64,000 bases of DNA from Pseudomonas sp. Q1-7 (lineage in GTDB: Bacteria; Pseudomonadota; Gammaproteobacteria; Pseudomonadales; Pseudomonadaceae), in assembly GCF_028010285.1 (NCBI RefSeq), contig NZ_CP116304.1, positions 3,240,501 through 3,304,500 on the forward strand. Reading direction: 5' to 3'. The notes beneath the pieces are model-generated. The model did not search any database. It was not told the DNA's origin and saw nothing but the letters and a program-made list of their open reading frames with translations. Positions within the stretch are counted from its first letter, which is position 1. Every line of letters starts with the position of its first letter. Made by a program: the position numbers and the translations under genes. This document shows, one piece after another, positions 55,015-63,901 of the stretch.

Positions 55015-56145
55015 ATGCACAGCCGCACCATCCGGCGCTGGTCCCAGGTGCATACCTGGAGCAGCCTGATCTGCACCCTTTTCCTGCTGATGCTGGCCCT
55101 CACCGGCCTGCCACTGATCTTCCATCACGAACTGGAGCACCTGCTGGGCGAGGCGCCCGAGCTGCGCGAGATGCCTCCGGGCACGCCGCACCTGGGCCTG
55201 CAGGAACTGGTGCAAGCCGCCGAGCGCCACCGCCCCGGCGAGGTGGTGCAGTACCTGGGCTACGAGAAGGACGAACCCAACGGCGTGGTGACCATCACCG
55301 CCGCGACGGCAGGCACCGAACCGAACGCCTCCCACACCTTCATGCTCGACGCCCGTAGCGGCGAGCCCGTGGCCATGCCGGCGGCCAATGGTGGTGTGCT
55401 GATGTTCATCCTGCGCCTGCACGTCGACCTGTTCGCCGGCCTGCCTGGCAAGCTACTGCTGGCCTTCATGGGCCTGCTCTTCGTGGTCGCCATCGTTTCC
55501 GGCGCGGTGCTCTACGCCCCCTTCATGCGCCGCCTGAAGTTCGCCGAAGTGCGCCACCAGCGCGCCACCCGCACGCGCTGGCTGGACCTGCACAACCTCA
55601 TCGGCATCGTCACCCTGACCTGGGCGCTGGTGGTGGGCGTCACCGGCGTCATCAGCGCCTGCGCCGACCTGCTGATCGGCGCCTGGCGCGAAGACGCCCT
55701 GGCCGCCCTGGTGGAGCCCTATCGCGACGCCCCGCCGTTGACCGAGCGCGCTCCGGCGGACAACGTCCTGGACATTGCCGCCGACGCCCTGCCCGGCATG
55801 CGGGCGGACTTCATCGCCTTCCCCGGTACCCGCTTCTCCAGCGCGCACCACTACACGGTGTTCATGGTCGGCGGCAGCCACCTCACCGCCCACCTGTGGA
55901 CGCCGGTGCTGATCGACGCACGCACGCTGGACGTCACCGCCGTCGCCCAGCGCCCCTGGTACATGGACGCCCTGGCGATGTCACAGCCGCTGCACTTCGG
56001 CGATTACGGCGGCCGGCCCATGCAACTGCTCTGGGCGGTGCTGGACCTTCTCACCATCGTCGTGCTCGTCAGCGGGCTCTATCTCTGGTGGGCACGCCAG
56101 CGGCGCGGCGCCGGACAACGCGCCTTCGCGGAGACCCGGGCATGA
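55015..56145 (+). CDS. PepSY-associated membrane protein (FoxB/PiuB-like)
   Basis: 376 residues, four membrane helices (about 17-38, 150-172, 196-220, 340-360) with PepSY-type periplasmic parts. The motifs RRWSQVHTWSSLICTLFLLMLALTG, LHVDLFAG, RTRWLDLHNLIGIV and LHFGDYGGRPMQLLWAVLDL contain the conserved histidines of the family, thought to bind haem and reduce iron in siderophore uptake. It lies 61 bp after the receptor and is likely part of its operon. Confidence 0.9.
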   Translation: MHSRTIRRWSQVHTWSSLICTLFLLMLALTGLPLIFHHELEHLLGEAPELREMPPGTPHLGLQELVQAAERHRPGEVVQYLGYEKDEPNGVVTITAATAGTEPNASHTFMLDARSGEPVAMPAANGGVLMFILRLHVDLFAGLPGKLLLAFMGLLFVVAIVSGAVLYAPFMRRLKFAEVRHQRATRTRWLDLHNLIGIVTLTWALVVGVTGVISACADLLIGAWREDALAALVEPYRDAPPLTERAPADNVLDIAADALPGMRADFIAFPGTRFSSAHHYTVFMVGGSHLTAHLWTPVLIDARTLDVTAVAQRPWYMDALAMSQPLHFGDYGGRPMQLLWAVLDLLTIVVLVSGLYLWWARQRRGAGQRAFAETRA

Positions 56146-56321
56146 TGAACTGGCGGCAATCCACCTTCGCCCTGCCCCTGGTCGTCGGCCTGCTCTGCGC
56201 CCTGGGCCTGTTCAGCGCCCTGCTGGGCGATGGCGGCTGGGACGCCGTGGCCTGGCTCGGCCTGGGCATACCCGCCGCGCTGGGCAGTTGGCCGCTATTG
56301 CGCCTTCGCGGCCGAGACTGA
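56142..56321 (+). CDS. Small two-helix membrane protein of the siderophore operon
   Basis: 59 residues (MMNWRQSTFALPLVVGLLCA...), with two hydrophobic segments split by LLGDGGWDA and a basic C-terminus (RLRGRD). The ATG overlaps the TGA of the PepSY gene. Small proteins of this size regularly follow PepSY iron-reductase genes in Pseudomonas; function not known. Confidence 0.75.
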   Translation: MMNWRQSTFALPLVVGLLCALGLFSALLGDGGWDAVAWLGLGIPAALGSWPLLRLRGRD

Positions 56322-56473
56322 GCCGCATCGTAGAAGAGCCGCGAGCGCCGGCCAGGCTCGCCGCAACAAGCGGACTCTTCTGCCAAAATTCACGATAAAC
56401 CCGGATTCCGAGTTCAAATGACGGAACCGGGCACTAGACTGCGAGGCACACCAACAAGACTGCCGGAGCAGCC

Positions 56474-57613
56474 ATGAAGCATGACACCCAAGCCTTTCGC
56501 GACCACTACCGCGCAGACATCCATCCCCTCTACAACGTCTGGTTGCACGGCGGCTTCGTGCTCGCCTATGGCGCCGCCTGCCTGGCCTTCTTCATCGGCA
56601 GCCTGGAACAGGTCAGGCCCTGGGAATGGCTGGTGGTGCCGGCGGCCCTGGTGTTCTTCAGTTGGGGCGAGTACTCGATCCACAAGAACCTCGGCCACCA
56701 CAAGACGCGCCTCGGCGCGATGTTCTACAAGCGCCACACCGGCGACCACCACAGCTTCTTCGTCGCCGGGCGGATGACCTGGGAATCGGCCCGGGACTGG
56801 CGGGTGATCCTCTTCCCGGCCTGGTTGATCGTCCTCTACAGCATCGGTCTGTTCGCCGCGTGGTGGCTGCTGTCCCTGGCGAACGGCAATGTCGCCGCGC
56901 TCTTCTCGGCCACGCTACTGGCTGGCTACCTGAGCTACGAAGTCTTCCACGCTTGCGAGCACCTGCCCGCCGACCACCCGATCTCGCGCCTGCCCTGGAT
57001 CCGCCAGATGCGCCGGCTGCACGAACTGCACCACCGCCGCGACCTGATGCAGACCCACAACTTCAACCTGGTCTTTCCATTGATGGACTGGCTAAAGGGC
57101 AGCCTGCACTGGGAGCCCCTGGAAGGAGAAAACGCCATGACCCGCATGCAGCACACCGTCGAGATCGCCCGCAGCCCCGAACAGGTTCTGGCCTATGCCT
57201 GCACCGCCACCCGCTGGCCGGAATGGCATCCGTCCTCCCTGCGGGTAGAGGGCCCCTCCGGACCACTGCCGGCCGGCAGCCGCTTCGAGGAAGACATCCA
57301 CGCGGGCGGACGCGCCGGCCACCTCAGCTGGGACGTGCTCGAATACAGTCCGGGCCGCCACTGGCGCGCCACCGCCCGGGGCACCCACGGCCTGGAACTG
57401 GTGCTGACCTATGAATGCGAAGGCAGCGCCGGCGGCACGCGCTTCATCCGCACCCTGGAGTACGGCTTCTCCGGGCTCGCCATGCGTATCGCCAACCGCC
57501 TGGTAATGCGCCGCACGATCGAACGAGAATCGGCAGAATCCATGCGACAACTGAAGGAAATGGCCGAACGGACCCTCGAAAATCGCCCGAGCCGCCAGCA
57601 CGACCTGGCCTGA
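56474..57613 (+). CDS. Fatty-acid hydroxylase/sterol desaturase fused to SRPBCC domain
   Basis: 379 residues. Residues 1-220: membrane di-iron hydroxylase with four helices and histidine clusters HKNLGHH (70-76), HTGDHH (88-93), HACEH and HELHHRRD. Residues about 222-379: an SRPBCC/polyketide-cyclase-like lipid-binding domain (MQHTVEIARSPEQVLAYACTATRWPEWHP). The junction carries a perfect AAGGAG eight to nine bases before an in-frame ATG at 57137 (Met222), so the second domain may also be made alone. Substrate unknown; it could hydroxylate a membrane lipid and bind it. Confidence 0.85.
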   Translation: MKHDTQAFRDHYRADIHPLYNVWLHGGFVLAYGAACLAFFIGSLEQVRPWEWLVVPAALVFFSWGEYSIHKNLGHHKTRLGAMFYKRHTGDHHSFFVAGRMTWESARDWRVILFPAWLIVLYSIGLFAAWWLLSLANGNVAALFSATLLAGYLSYEVFHACEHLPADHPISRLPWIRQMRRLHELHHRRDLMQTHNFNLVFPLMDWLKGSLHWEPLEGENAMTRMQHTVEIARSPEQVLAYACTATRWPEWHPSSLRVEGPSGPLPAGSRFEEDIHAGGRAGHLSWDVLEYSPGRHWRATARGTHGLELVLTYECEGSAGGTRFIRTLEYGFSGLAMRIANRLVMRRTIERESAESMRQLKEMAERTLENRPSRQHDLA

Positions 57614-57630
57614 GGCCAGAATGCAGAAAC

Positions 57631-57660
57631 GAAAACGCCGCTCGATTGAGCGGCGTTTTC
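57631..57660. terminator. Bidirectional terminator between the hydroxylase gene and the tRNA cluster
   Basis: GAAAACGCCGCTC-GATT-GAGCGGCGTTTTC, a perfect inverted repeat with T runs on both strands. It ends the hydroxylase transcript (plus) and the tRNA operon (minus), 8 bp beyond the last tRNA. Confidence 0.93.
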
Positions 57661-57667
57661 GTTTATC

Positions 57668-57743
<76 letters not shown>

Positions 57744-57758
57744 GTACAACTTTTAAAG

Positions 57759-57834
57759 TGGCGTCCCCTAGGGGACTCGAACCCCTGTTACCGCCGTGAA
57801 AGGGCGGTGTCCTAGGCCACTAGACGAAGGGGAC
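57759..57834 (-). tRNA. tRNA-Glu (TTC)
   Basis: 76 nt on the minus strand beginning GTCCCCTTCGTCTAGTGG and ending in CCA. Acceptor GTCCCCT/AGGGGAC; anticodon loop CCTTTCACG region gives TTC; T loop GTTCGAGTC. Confidence 0.97.
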
Positions 57835-57840
57835 TGAAAT

Positions 57841-57916
<76 letters not shown>

Positions 57917-58002
57917 ATACAACTTTTACAGCCGCGCCCGTCAGGCGCTTCCTCGCCCTTTCGGGCTCGGAGGGCAGGACCATCAGGCCCTACCCGAGAA
58001 TC

Positions 58003-58078
<76 letters not shown>

Positions 58079-58091
58079 ATACAACTTGAAG

Positions 58092-58167
58092 TGGCGTCCC
58101 CTAGGGGACTCGAACCCCTGTTACCGCCGTGAAAGGGCGGTGTCCTAGGCCACTAGACGAAGGGGAC
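58092..58167 (-). tRNA. tRNA-Glu (TTC), second copy
   Basis: Identical to the copy at 57759-57834. First gene of the tRNA operon, about 75 bp downstream of the operon's transcription start region. Confidence 0.97.
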
Positions 58168-58248
58168 GCGGCCCGGAACTTACAACAGCTTTCATGCCTT
58201 CTTCCGGCTCCGCCGCGGTGCCGTGGGCATCGCGTCGAAGTGGCGCGC

Positions 58249-58277
58249 ATTCTAGGGAGGCTTTGAACACCCGTCAA
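58249..58277 (-). promoter_or_regulatory. Sigma70 promoter of the tRNA operon
   Basis: On the minus strand TTGACG, a 17-bp spacer and TAGAAT, followed by the GC-rich discriminator GCGCGCC. Near-consensus hexamers with a GC discriminator are typical of stable-RNA promoters under stringent (ppGpp) control. Upstream is an A/T-rich stretch (TTTTAAAAAGTTTTT) like an UP element. Confidence 0.85.
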
Positions 58278-58398
58278 CCCTCCATCAAAAACTTTTTAAA
58301 ATCAAAGACTTCTGCTCAAAATTTGATCCACCTCTATGAGGCACGAAGGCAAGCCTCTACACTCGGACCAATCTGACAAGAACATCGGAGCGCTGCAG

Positions 58399-59169
58399 AT
58401 GTCGCCACTCGTGATCACCCTGTTGATCGTTTTCGGTATCGTCATCCTCATCGTCATTGGCTACGTGAACCACATGGTGGAAAACAACAAGCTGGAGAAG
58501 GCCCGCCTGAAGGCCGACCTCAGCGACCGTGTCCGCCGATGTGCCGACCTGTCTGAAACCCTTCCCGGCCAGATGGTTTCCCCCGGCCTCAAGCTGCTGC
58601 TGACCCGCCTGCAACTGCAGTTGGTCGAACGCCTGCTGCAACTGGACAAACACGACAACACCCTCAAGGCCCGTCTCGAACAGTTGCGCACCCAGGCTGG
58701 CCAGGGCGAGGCCATCGCGGTGAACAATCCGCCGCAGAGGATTCTTACCGAAGCCAGGGCCAAGGAGATCCGCTTCCAGCTGGAAAGCCTCCACGGCCAG
58801 ATCACCCGCGCCACCCAGGAGGGCCAACTGCCGGCCACCGAAGCGAAGCACTGGATAAGGGAAGTCCGCGACATGCTCGTCCAGCTGCACGCGGAATTTT
58901 TCACCAACCTCGGCCTCCAGGCCCTGCAGGAAAGCCAGCCGCGCCAGGCCCGTCTGGCTTTCGAGCGCGGCGTCCAGTACCTGCAGAAGCAATCCGATCC
59001 CGACCGCTACCGGGAGCGCCTGCAGCAGATGAAGGCCCAGCTTGCCCGCGCCAATGCCCTGGTTCTGGAGCACGCCCAGCCCAGCGCCGACGAACCGAGC
59101 GAGCTGACTGAAGGCCTGAAGTCACTGGATGACGAAGACACCTGGAAGAAGAAGAACATCTACGATTGA
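58399..59169 (+). CDS. Conserved membrane-anchored coiled-coil protein of unknown function
   Basis: 256 residues from ATG 58399 (MSPLVITLLIVFGIVILIVIGY), an N-terminal membrane helix followed by long amphipathic helices (KLEKARLKADLSDRVRRC..., LQLQLVERLLQLDKHD...). The region 165-230 (LQALQESQPRQARLAFERGVQYLQ) has a TPR-like look. I recognise it only as a conserved protein next to the GST gene in Pseudomonas. Confidence 0.75.
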   Translation: MSPLVITLLIVFGIVILIVIGYVNHMVENNKLEKARLKADLSDRVRRCADLSETLPGQMVSPGLKLLLTRLQLQLVERLLQLDKHDNTLKARLEQLRTQAGQGEAIAVNNPPQRILTEARAKEIRFQLESLHGQITRATQEGQLPATEAKHWIREVRDMLVQLHAEFFTNLGLQALQESQPRQARLAFERGVQYLQKQSDPDRYRERLQQMKAQLARANALVLEHAQPSADEPSELTEGLKSLDDEDTWKKKNIYD

Positions 59170-59192
59170 CCCGCTCAGCCGAGGACCTCCCA

Positions 59193-59852
59193 ATGAGCCT
59201 GACCCTCTATGGCGCCCCGCTCTCCCCCTTTGTGCGCAAGGTGCGTCTGTTTCTGCGGGAAAAGGGGCTGGACTACCAGCTGGAAATCGTCTCGCCCTTC
59301 AGCCAGCCAGCCTGGTTTCGCGAACTGAGCCCGCTCGGACGCATTCCTGCCCTGCGCGATGGCGACCTGACCCTCGCCGACTCCAGCGTGATCTGCCAGT
59401 ACCTGGAAGAGAAGCACCCCGAACGCCCCCTGTATGGCCGTGATGCCGAAGAGCGTGCCAGGGTGCGTTGGCTGGAGAAGTATTCCGACTACGAACTGGC
59501 GCCACTGGCGACCTTCGGCGTATTCCGCAACCGCACACTGAAACCTTCCATGGGCCAGTCCTGCGATGAAGCCGCAGTGCAGGCCGCCCTGGTCGACAAG
59601 CTGCCACCTCACTTCGATTACCTGGAAAAGACCCTGGGCAGCGCCGAGTTCTTCGTTGGCGAGCGCCTGACCATCGCCGACCTCGCCTTTGCCACCCAGA
59701 TGGTCAATATGGAGCACGGCGGCGAGCGCCTGGATGCCCAGCGCTGGCCGCGACTGGCTGCGCTCTACGCGCGCGTCGCCGCGCGGGAATCGCTCCAGGC
59801 CGTCCTGCCGGGCGAACAGAAGATCCTCGCCAAGCTGGCGGGCCGCACCTGA
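59193..59852 (+). CDS. Glutathione S-transferase family protein
   Basis: 219 residues from ATG 59193. N-terminal thioredoxin-like domain (MSLTLYGAPLSPFVRKVRLFLREKGLDYQ) with SP-F active-site Ser near residue 11, the cis-Pro region GRIPALRDGDLTLADSSVICQYLEE, and an all-helical C-terminal domain with FFVGERLTIADLAFATQM. Role in detoxification or as a disulfide-bond-oxidoreductase-like protein cannot be separated from sequence alone. Confidence 0.92.
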   Translation: MSLTLYGAPLSPFVRKVRLFLREKGLDYQLEIVSPFSQPAWFRELSPLGRIPALRDGDLTLADSSVICQYLEEKHPERPLYGRDAEERARVRWLEKYSDYELAPLATFGVFRNRTLKPSMGQSCDEAAVQAALVDKLPPHFDYLEKTLGSAEFFVGERLTIADLAFATQMVNMEHGGERLDAQRWPRLAALYARVAARESLQAVLPGEQKILAKLAGRT

Positions 59853-59880
59853 AACGCCTCCACCCCAGAATGAAAAAGCC

Positions 59881-60080
59881 CGGAGACATCCGTAATGCTG
59901 TTCACATAAGAACTAACGGGACTCGATCAGTCCCCTCGCCCCTTTGGGGAGAGGGTTAGGGAGAGGGGGGAAACGACTGTTTCGCAGGGATTTCAACCCT
60001 CTCCCCCAGCCCCTCTCCCATAAATGGGAGAGGGGAGCGAGTCATGCGCGCTTAAGTGAACAGCATTACGGAGACATCCG
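59881..60080. mobile_element. 176-bp MITE (59893-60068) with 12-bp target-site duplications, inserted in a terminator
   Basis: Left inverted end TAATGCTGTTCACATAAG (59893-59910) pairs with right end CTTAAGTGAACAGCATTA (60051-60068), 17 of 18 matching. Both sides carry the perfect direct repeat CGGAGACATCCG (59881-59892, 60069-60080). The interior holds a long CCCTCTCCC/GGGAGAGGG hairpin and no gene, so it is non-autonomous. Removing the element and one repeat rebuilds AAAAAGCCCGG-AGACAT-CCGGGCTTTTT, the bidirectional terminator of the GST and fRMsr genes. The ends and duplication length resemble IS4-type elements (inference). Confidence 0.9.
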
Positions 60081-60104
60081 GGCTTTTTCATTTCAGCGAG
60101 CGAA

Positions 60105-60587
60105 TCAGCAATCGGTCAGGCGCAGAAAGATCGCCGCCAGTCGTTCGATGCCGGCCTGATCTTCTTCGTTGAAGCGCGCCAGCAGCGGGCTGTCCAGGTC
60201 GAGCACACCGATCAGGCGGCCTTCCTTGACCAGCGGGACTACCAGCTCGCTGTTGGAAGCACTGTCGCAAGCGATATGCCCCGCAAAGGCGTGCACGTCT
60301 TCCACCCGCTGGGTCTCCCGGGTGCGGGCCGCGGCACCGCACACACCCTTGGCGAAGGGAATGCGCACGCACGCCACCTTGCCCTGGAACGGGCCGAGCA
60401 CCAGCTCCTCGTCGCGATTGAGGTAGAAGCCAGCCCAGTTCAGGTCGGGCAGTTCATTGAAGAGAAACGCAGAAAACTGCGCGCTGTTCGCGATGAAATC
60501 GCGCTCATCGGCCAGCAGCGACTCCAGCTGGGCAGCCAGCAGCGAATAGCCGGAAAGGCCGGCGCCGGCCTGTTGCAGATCGATCAT
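60105..60587 (-). CDS. GAF-domain free methionine-(R)-sulfoxide reductase
   Basis: 160 residues from ATG 60587, overlapping the DUF815 stop (ATGA). GAF fold with the fRMsr cysteines in KVACVRIPFAKGVCGAAA (two Cys ten residues apart) and HIACDSASNSELVVPL (third Cys), plus NWAGFYL at the pocket. It reduces free Met-R-sulfoxide in the cytosol. Co-transcribed with the upstream ATPase gene. Confidence 0.9.
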   Translation of the reverse strand: MIDLQQAGAGLSGYSLLAAQLESLLADERDFIANSAQFSAFLFNELPDLNWAGFYLNRDEELVLGPFQGKVACVRIPFAKGVCGAAARTRETQRVEDVHAFAGHIACDSASNSELVVPLVKEGRLIGVLDLDSPLLARFNEEDQAGIERLAAIFLRLTDC

Positions 60588-61474
60588 TTGGAAGACTCCA
60601 GTAAAGCCAGCCCGACCCAATGGCGGGCGAATTGATAGGCACAGCGGCCATTGCGATTACCACGCCCAAGGGCCCAGCGGATCGCCAGTTTTTCCAGGTC
60701 CTCGGTCCACTCCCACTCCAGCGCGGCAGGCCCGGCGAGCACGCCGATCCAGTGGCGCACCACGGCGAGAAAGTGATCCTGGGTGAAGGGGTAGAAGGAT
60801 AGCCAGAGACCGAAACGGTCCGAGAGCGCAATCTTGTCTTCCACCGCTTCGTTGGGGTGCAGCTCGCCATCCACCATTTGCCAGTGTTCATTGTCACTCT
60901 GCTTTTCCGGCACCAGGTGACGGCGGTTCGACGTCGCGTAGAGCAGCACATTGTCCGGCGCGCGTTCAAGGGAGCCATCCAGCACGCTCTTGAGCACCCG
61001 GTAGTCGCCCTCGCCCGCTTCGAACGACAGGTCGTCGCAGAACAGCACGAAGCGCTGCGACTGGCCCGCCAGTTGCTCCACCACTCGCGGAAGGTCGGCC
61101 AGGTGGTCACGCTCGATTTCGATCAGGCGCAGGCCGGCGGCGGCGTGCTCGCTCAGCAGCGCCCTCACCAGTGAGGATTTTCCGGTGCCACGGGCGCCCC
61201 AGAGCAGCGCGTGGTTGGCTGGCAGGCCATCGACGAACTGGCGGGTGTTGGCCGCCAGTTGTTCGCGCTGCTTGTCGACACCGATCAGGTCGGCCAGGGA
61301 CAGGTCCAGGCTCACGTCCAGCGGCTGCAAGTAGCCGCTACGGCCATCACGGTGCCAACGCGCGGCCAGGCTCTTCTGCCAATCGATCGCGGGGCGAAGC
61401 GCCGGCAACAGGGGATCGAGCCGGGCCAATACCGCATCGGCGCGCTCGAGAATTTCATACAGGCGGGAATCCAC
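60584..61474 (-). CDS. DUF815 AAA-type ATPase
   Basis: 296 residues from GTG 61474, six bases after AAGGAG; the TTG at 61480 directly abuts the Shine-Dalgarno sequence and is unlikely. Walker A WGARGTGKSSLVRAL, Walker B FVLFCDDLSFE, sensor VLLYATSNRRHLVPE, and the DUF815 hallmark IGVDKQREQLAANTRQFVDGLPANHALLWG. Cytosolic; function of the family unknown. Confidence 0.9.
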   Translation of the reverse strand: MDSRLYEILERADAVLARLDPLLPALRPAIDWQKSLAARWHRDGRSGYLQPLDVSLDLSLADLIGVDKQREQLAANTRQFVDGLPANHALLWGARGTGKSSLVRALLSEHAAAGLRLIEIERDHLADLPRVVEQLAGQSQRFVLFCDDLSFEAGEGDYRVLKSVLDGSLERAPDNVLLYATSNRRHLVPEKQSDNEHWQMVDGELHPNEAVEDKIALSDRFGLWLSFYPFTQDHFLAVVRHWIGVLAGPAALEWEWTEDLEKLAIRWALGRGNRNGRCAYQFARHWVGLALLESSK

Positions 61475-61573
61475 GTTCAACTCCTTGCTCAGCCGCAGTC
61501 ACCAGGCGCTGCCGGCAGACCGGATAGGCTATGCTTGGCAAGCCCTCGGAACAAGGCCAAATCCTAAGCCCCC

Positions 61574-63901
61574 ATGGATATTCCGCTGACACAACGGCTG
61601 TCGTTCAAGCAGGCCAGCTTGACCGTGCTGGTGGCCTTCCTCCTCGGCACCGTGCTCAGCGTCATCCAGGTCGCCAGCGACTACCTCGACGAAAACGAGT
61701 CGATCGACCGCGAAATCAAGGCCCTGCTGGAAATCTCCCACAGCCCCGCCGCGCGCATCGCCTATAACATCGACGCCGAACTGGCCCAGGAGCTGGTGCT
61801 GGGCCTGCTGCGCTCGCCGGCGGTGGTCCGCGCCGAGATCATCGATAACAACGGCGCCGTGCTGGCGAGCGTCAGCCGCCCACGCACCGAGAGCGAGTTC
61901 CGCATCTTCAGCGACTTCCTGTTCGGCGAACGCCGCGAGTTCGAAGATCCGCTCTACATCGTCCACGCACCCAACGAAACCCTCGGCGTGCTGCGCCTGG
62001 AAGTGGACACCTTCGCCTTCGGCAATCACTTCCTGCGTCGCGCCATGTTCACCCTGCTCAGCGGCTTCGTGCGCAGCCTGCTGCTGTCGCTGATCCTCCT
62101 GGTGCTCTTCTACCGCATGCTGACCAAGCCGCTGGTGGAATTGATCGCTGGCCTCAGCGAACGCGATCCGCGTACCTCGCCGGACGCCAAGTTGCCCTGC
62201 CCGCCCAGCCACGAACAGGACGAAATCGGCGTGCTGGTGGACGTGATCAATCGCCAGTTGGCCAGCCTGTCCGCCGAGATGCAGCAACGTCGCGAGGCGG
62301 ACCAGCGCCTCAGCCAATACCTGGCGGAGCTGGAAGACATCGTCTCGGCGCGCACCGCCGAGCTGAAGGCCGCCAATAGCCGTCTCAGCCGCTACAACCA
62401 GGAACTCGAAGTGGCGCGCAGCACCGCCCTGGAGATGGCCAAGGCCCGCGCCGCCTTCCTCGCCAACATGAGCCACGAGATCCGCACGCCCCTCAACGGC
62501 CTGCTGGGCATGCTCGACCTGGCCCTGGACGGCCCGCTGAACGCAGAGCAGCGCCGCCAGCTGCAGATCGCCCACGATTCCGGCAGCGTGCTGGTGGAGT
62601 TGCTCAACGACATCCTCGATTTGTCCAAGTTCGAAGCCGGCCAACTGGAACTGGAACAGATTCCCTTCGACCTCGGCACGCTGCTGGAGGACACCGCCAA
62701 CCTGCTTTCGCAGAACACCGCGCCCGGCGTCGAACTGACCTGCCTGATCGACCCGCAATTGCCATCGCTGGTGGTCGGCGACCCTACGCGGGTACGCCAG
62801 GTCATCAGCAACCTGCTGTCCAACGCCCTCAAGTTCACCCGCTTCGGCCGCGTCGACCTGCGCGCCACGTCGAGCCCGGGCGGCGTCCTCATCACGGTGC
62901 GCGACACCGGCATCGGCATCTCCTCCGAAGCCCTGCCCAAGCTGTTCCAGCCCTTCTCCCAGGGCAGCGCGGGCATCACCCGGCAGTTCGGCGGCACCGG
63001 CCTCGGCCTGGCGCTGACTCGTCACCTCTGCGAAGCCATGCAAGGCCAATTGGAGGTCAAATCCCAGGAAGGTGTGGGCAGCCTGTTCAGCGCCGAACTG
63101 CCGCTGGTGGAGCACAGCCCGGCGGAGCCCCGTGCACCCTTGCAGGGCAACGTCATCGCCCTGTGTGGCGCCAAGAGCGGCCTGGCCGAGATGCTGGCAA
63201 CCTGGTTGCCGCACTGGGGCCTGACATTCGAGCGGCGCGACAAGGACGCCGACCTGGCCGATGTACAGGCGGACCTGCTGATCAGCGACTGCCCGGACTG
63301 CCTGGAAAAGGTGCGCCGCAGCGCCCAGGTCCCCATCCTGCTGGCCACCGGCTACGACAGTTTCCTGACACCGCCGCAGGCTGCGACCCTGACACCGCTG
63401 CACCAACTGGCCCGTCCCCTCTCGCGAGCAGCGCTCTACCAGGCCCTGCGCCGGGTGCTGTTGAAGCTGCCGGAAGAGTCGCCGGCCACGGCGCCGCAGG
63501 CCACCGAGCCGACGCATCGTCACGCGCGGGTGCTGCTGGTGGAAGACAACGCCGTGAACCAGTTGGTGGCCAAGGGCATGCTGGCCAAGCTGGGCTGCGA
63601 GGTGCTGCTGGCCGCCGATGGCGCCGAGGCGCTGAGCCACCTGGAACACACCACCGTGGACCTGGTACTGATGGACTGCAACATGCCGGTGATGGATGGC
63701 TACGAAGCTACCCGGCGCATCCGCCAGAGCGGGCACTGGCCGGACCTGCCGATCATCGCGCTGACCGCCAACGCCCTGCCGGACGAGCGCGAACGCTGCC
63801 GCGCCGCCGGCATGGACGACTACCTGGCCAAGCCGTTCCGCCGCGAGGAACTGGTGGCCTTGCTCGACACCTGGCTGCCGGCTACCCAGGCAACCCCATG
63901 A
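61574..63901 (+). CDS. sagS: Hybrid sensor kinase/response regulator SagS
   Basis: 775 residues. Two membrane helices (about 13-32 and 160-180) flank a periplasmic sensor domain, followed by a HAMP-like linker, coiled coil, HisKA with phosphoacceptor His301 (ANMSHEIRTPLNGLLGML), HATPase (NLLSNALKFT, DTGIGIS, GGTGLGLAL), a degenerate receiver-like segment (about 515-610) and an intact REC domain with phosphoacceptor Asp701 (LVLMDCNMPVMDG). In P. aeruginosa SagS passes signals to HptB and BfiSR in surface sensing and the change to biofilm growth. Confidence 0.92.
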   Translation: MDIPLTQRLSFKQASLTVLVAFLLGTVLSVIQVASDYLDENESIDREIKALLEISHSPAARIAYNIDAELAQELVLGLLRSPAVVRAEIIDNNGAVLASVSRPRTESEFRIFSDFLFGERREFEDPLYIVHAPNETLGVLRLEVDTFAFGNHFLRRAMFTLLSGFVRSLLLSLILLVLFYRMLTKPLVELIAGLSERDPRTSPDAKLPCPPSHEQDEIGVLVDVINRQLASLSAEMQQRREADQRLSQYLAELEDIVSARTAELKAANSRLSRYNQELEVARSTALEMAKARAAFLANMSHEIRTPLNGLLGMLDLALDGPLNAEQRRQLQIAHDSGSVLVELLNDILDLSKFEAGQLELEQIPFDLGTLLEDTANLLSQNTAPGVELTCLIDPQLPSLVVGDPTRVRQVISNLLSNALKFTRFGRVDLRATSSPGGVLITVRDTGIGISSEALPKLFQPFSQGSAGITRQFGGTGLGLALTRHLCEAMQGQLEVKSQEGVGSLFSAELPLVEHSPAEPRAPLQGNVIALCGAKSGLAEMLATWLPHWGLTFERRDKDADLADVQADLLISDCPDCLEKVRRSAQVPILLATGYDSFLTPPQAATLTPLHQLARPLSRAALYQALRRVLLKLPEESPATAPQATEPTHRHARVLLVEDNAVNQLVAKGMLAKLGCEVLLAADGAEALSHLEHTTVDLVLMDCNMPVMDGYEATRRIRQSGHWPDLPIIALTANALPDERERCRAAGMDDYLAKPFRREELVALLDTWLPATQATP

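Noticed and set aside
57917-58002. Spacer in the tRNA cluster as an extra tRNA or tRNA fragment
   Set aside because: It has a palindrome but no acceptor/T-arm pair and no CCA; only a spacer can be supported.
59944-60159. 71-codon frame inside the MITE
   Set aside because: It reads through the element's hairpin repeats and has no domain; the element is non-coding.
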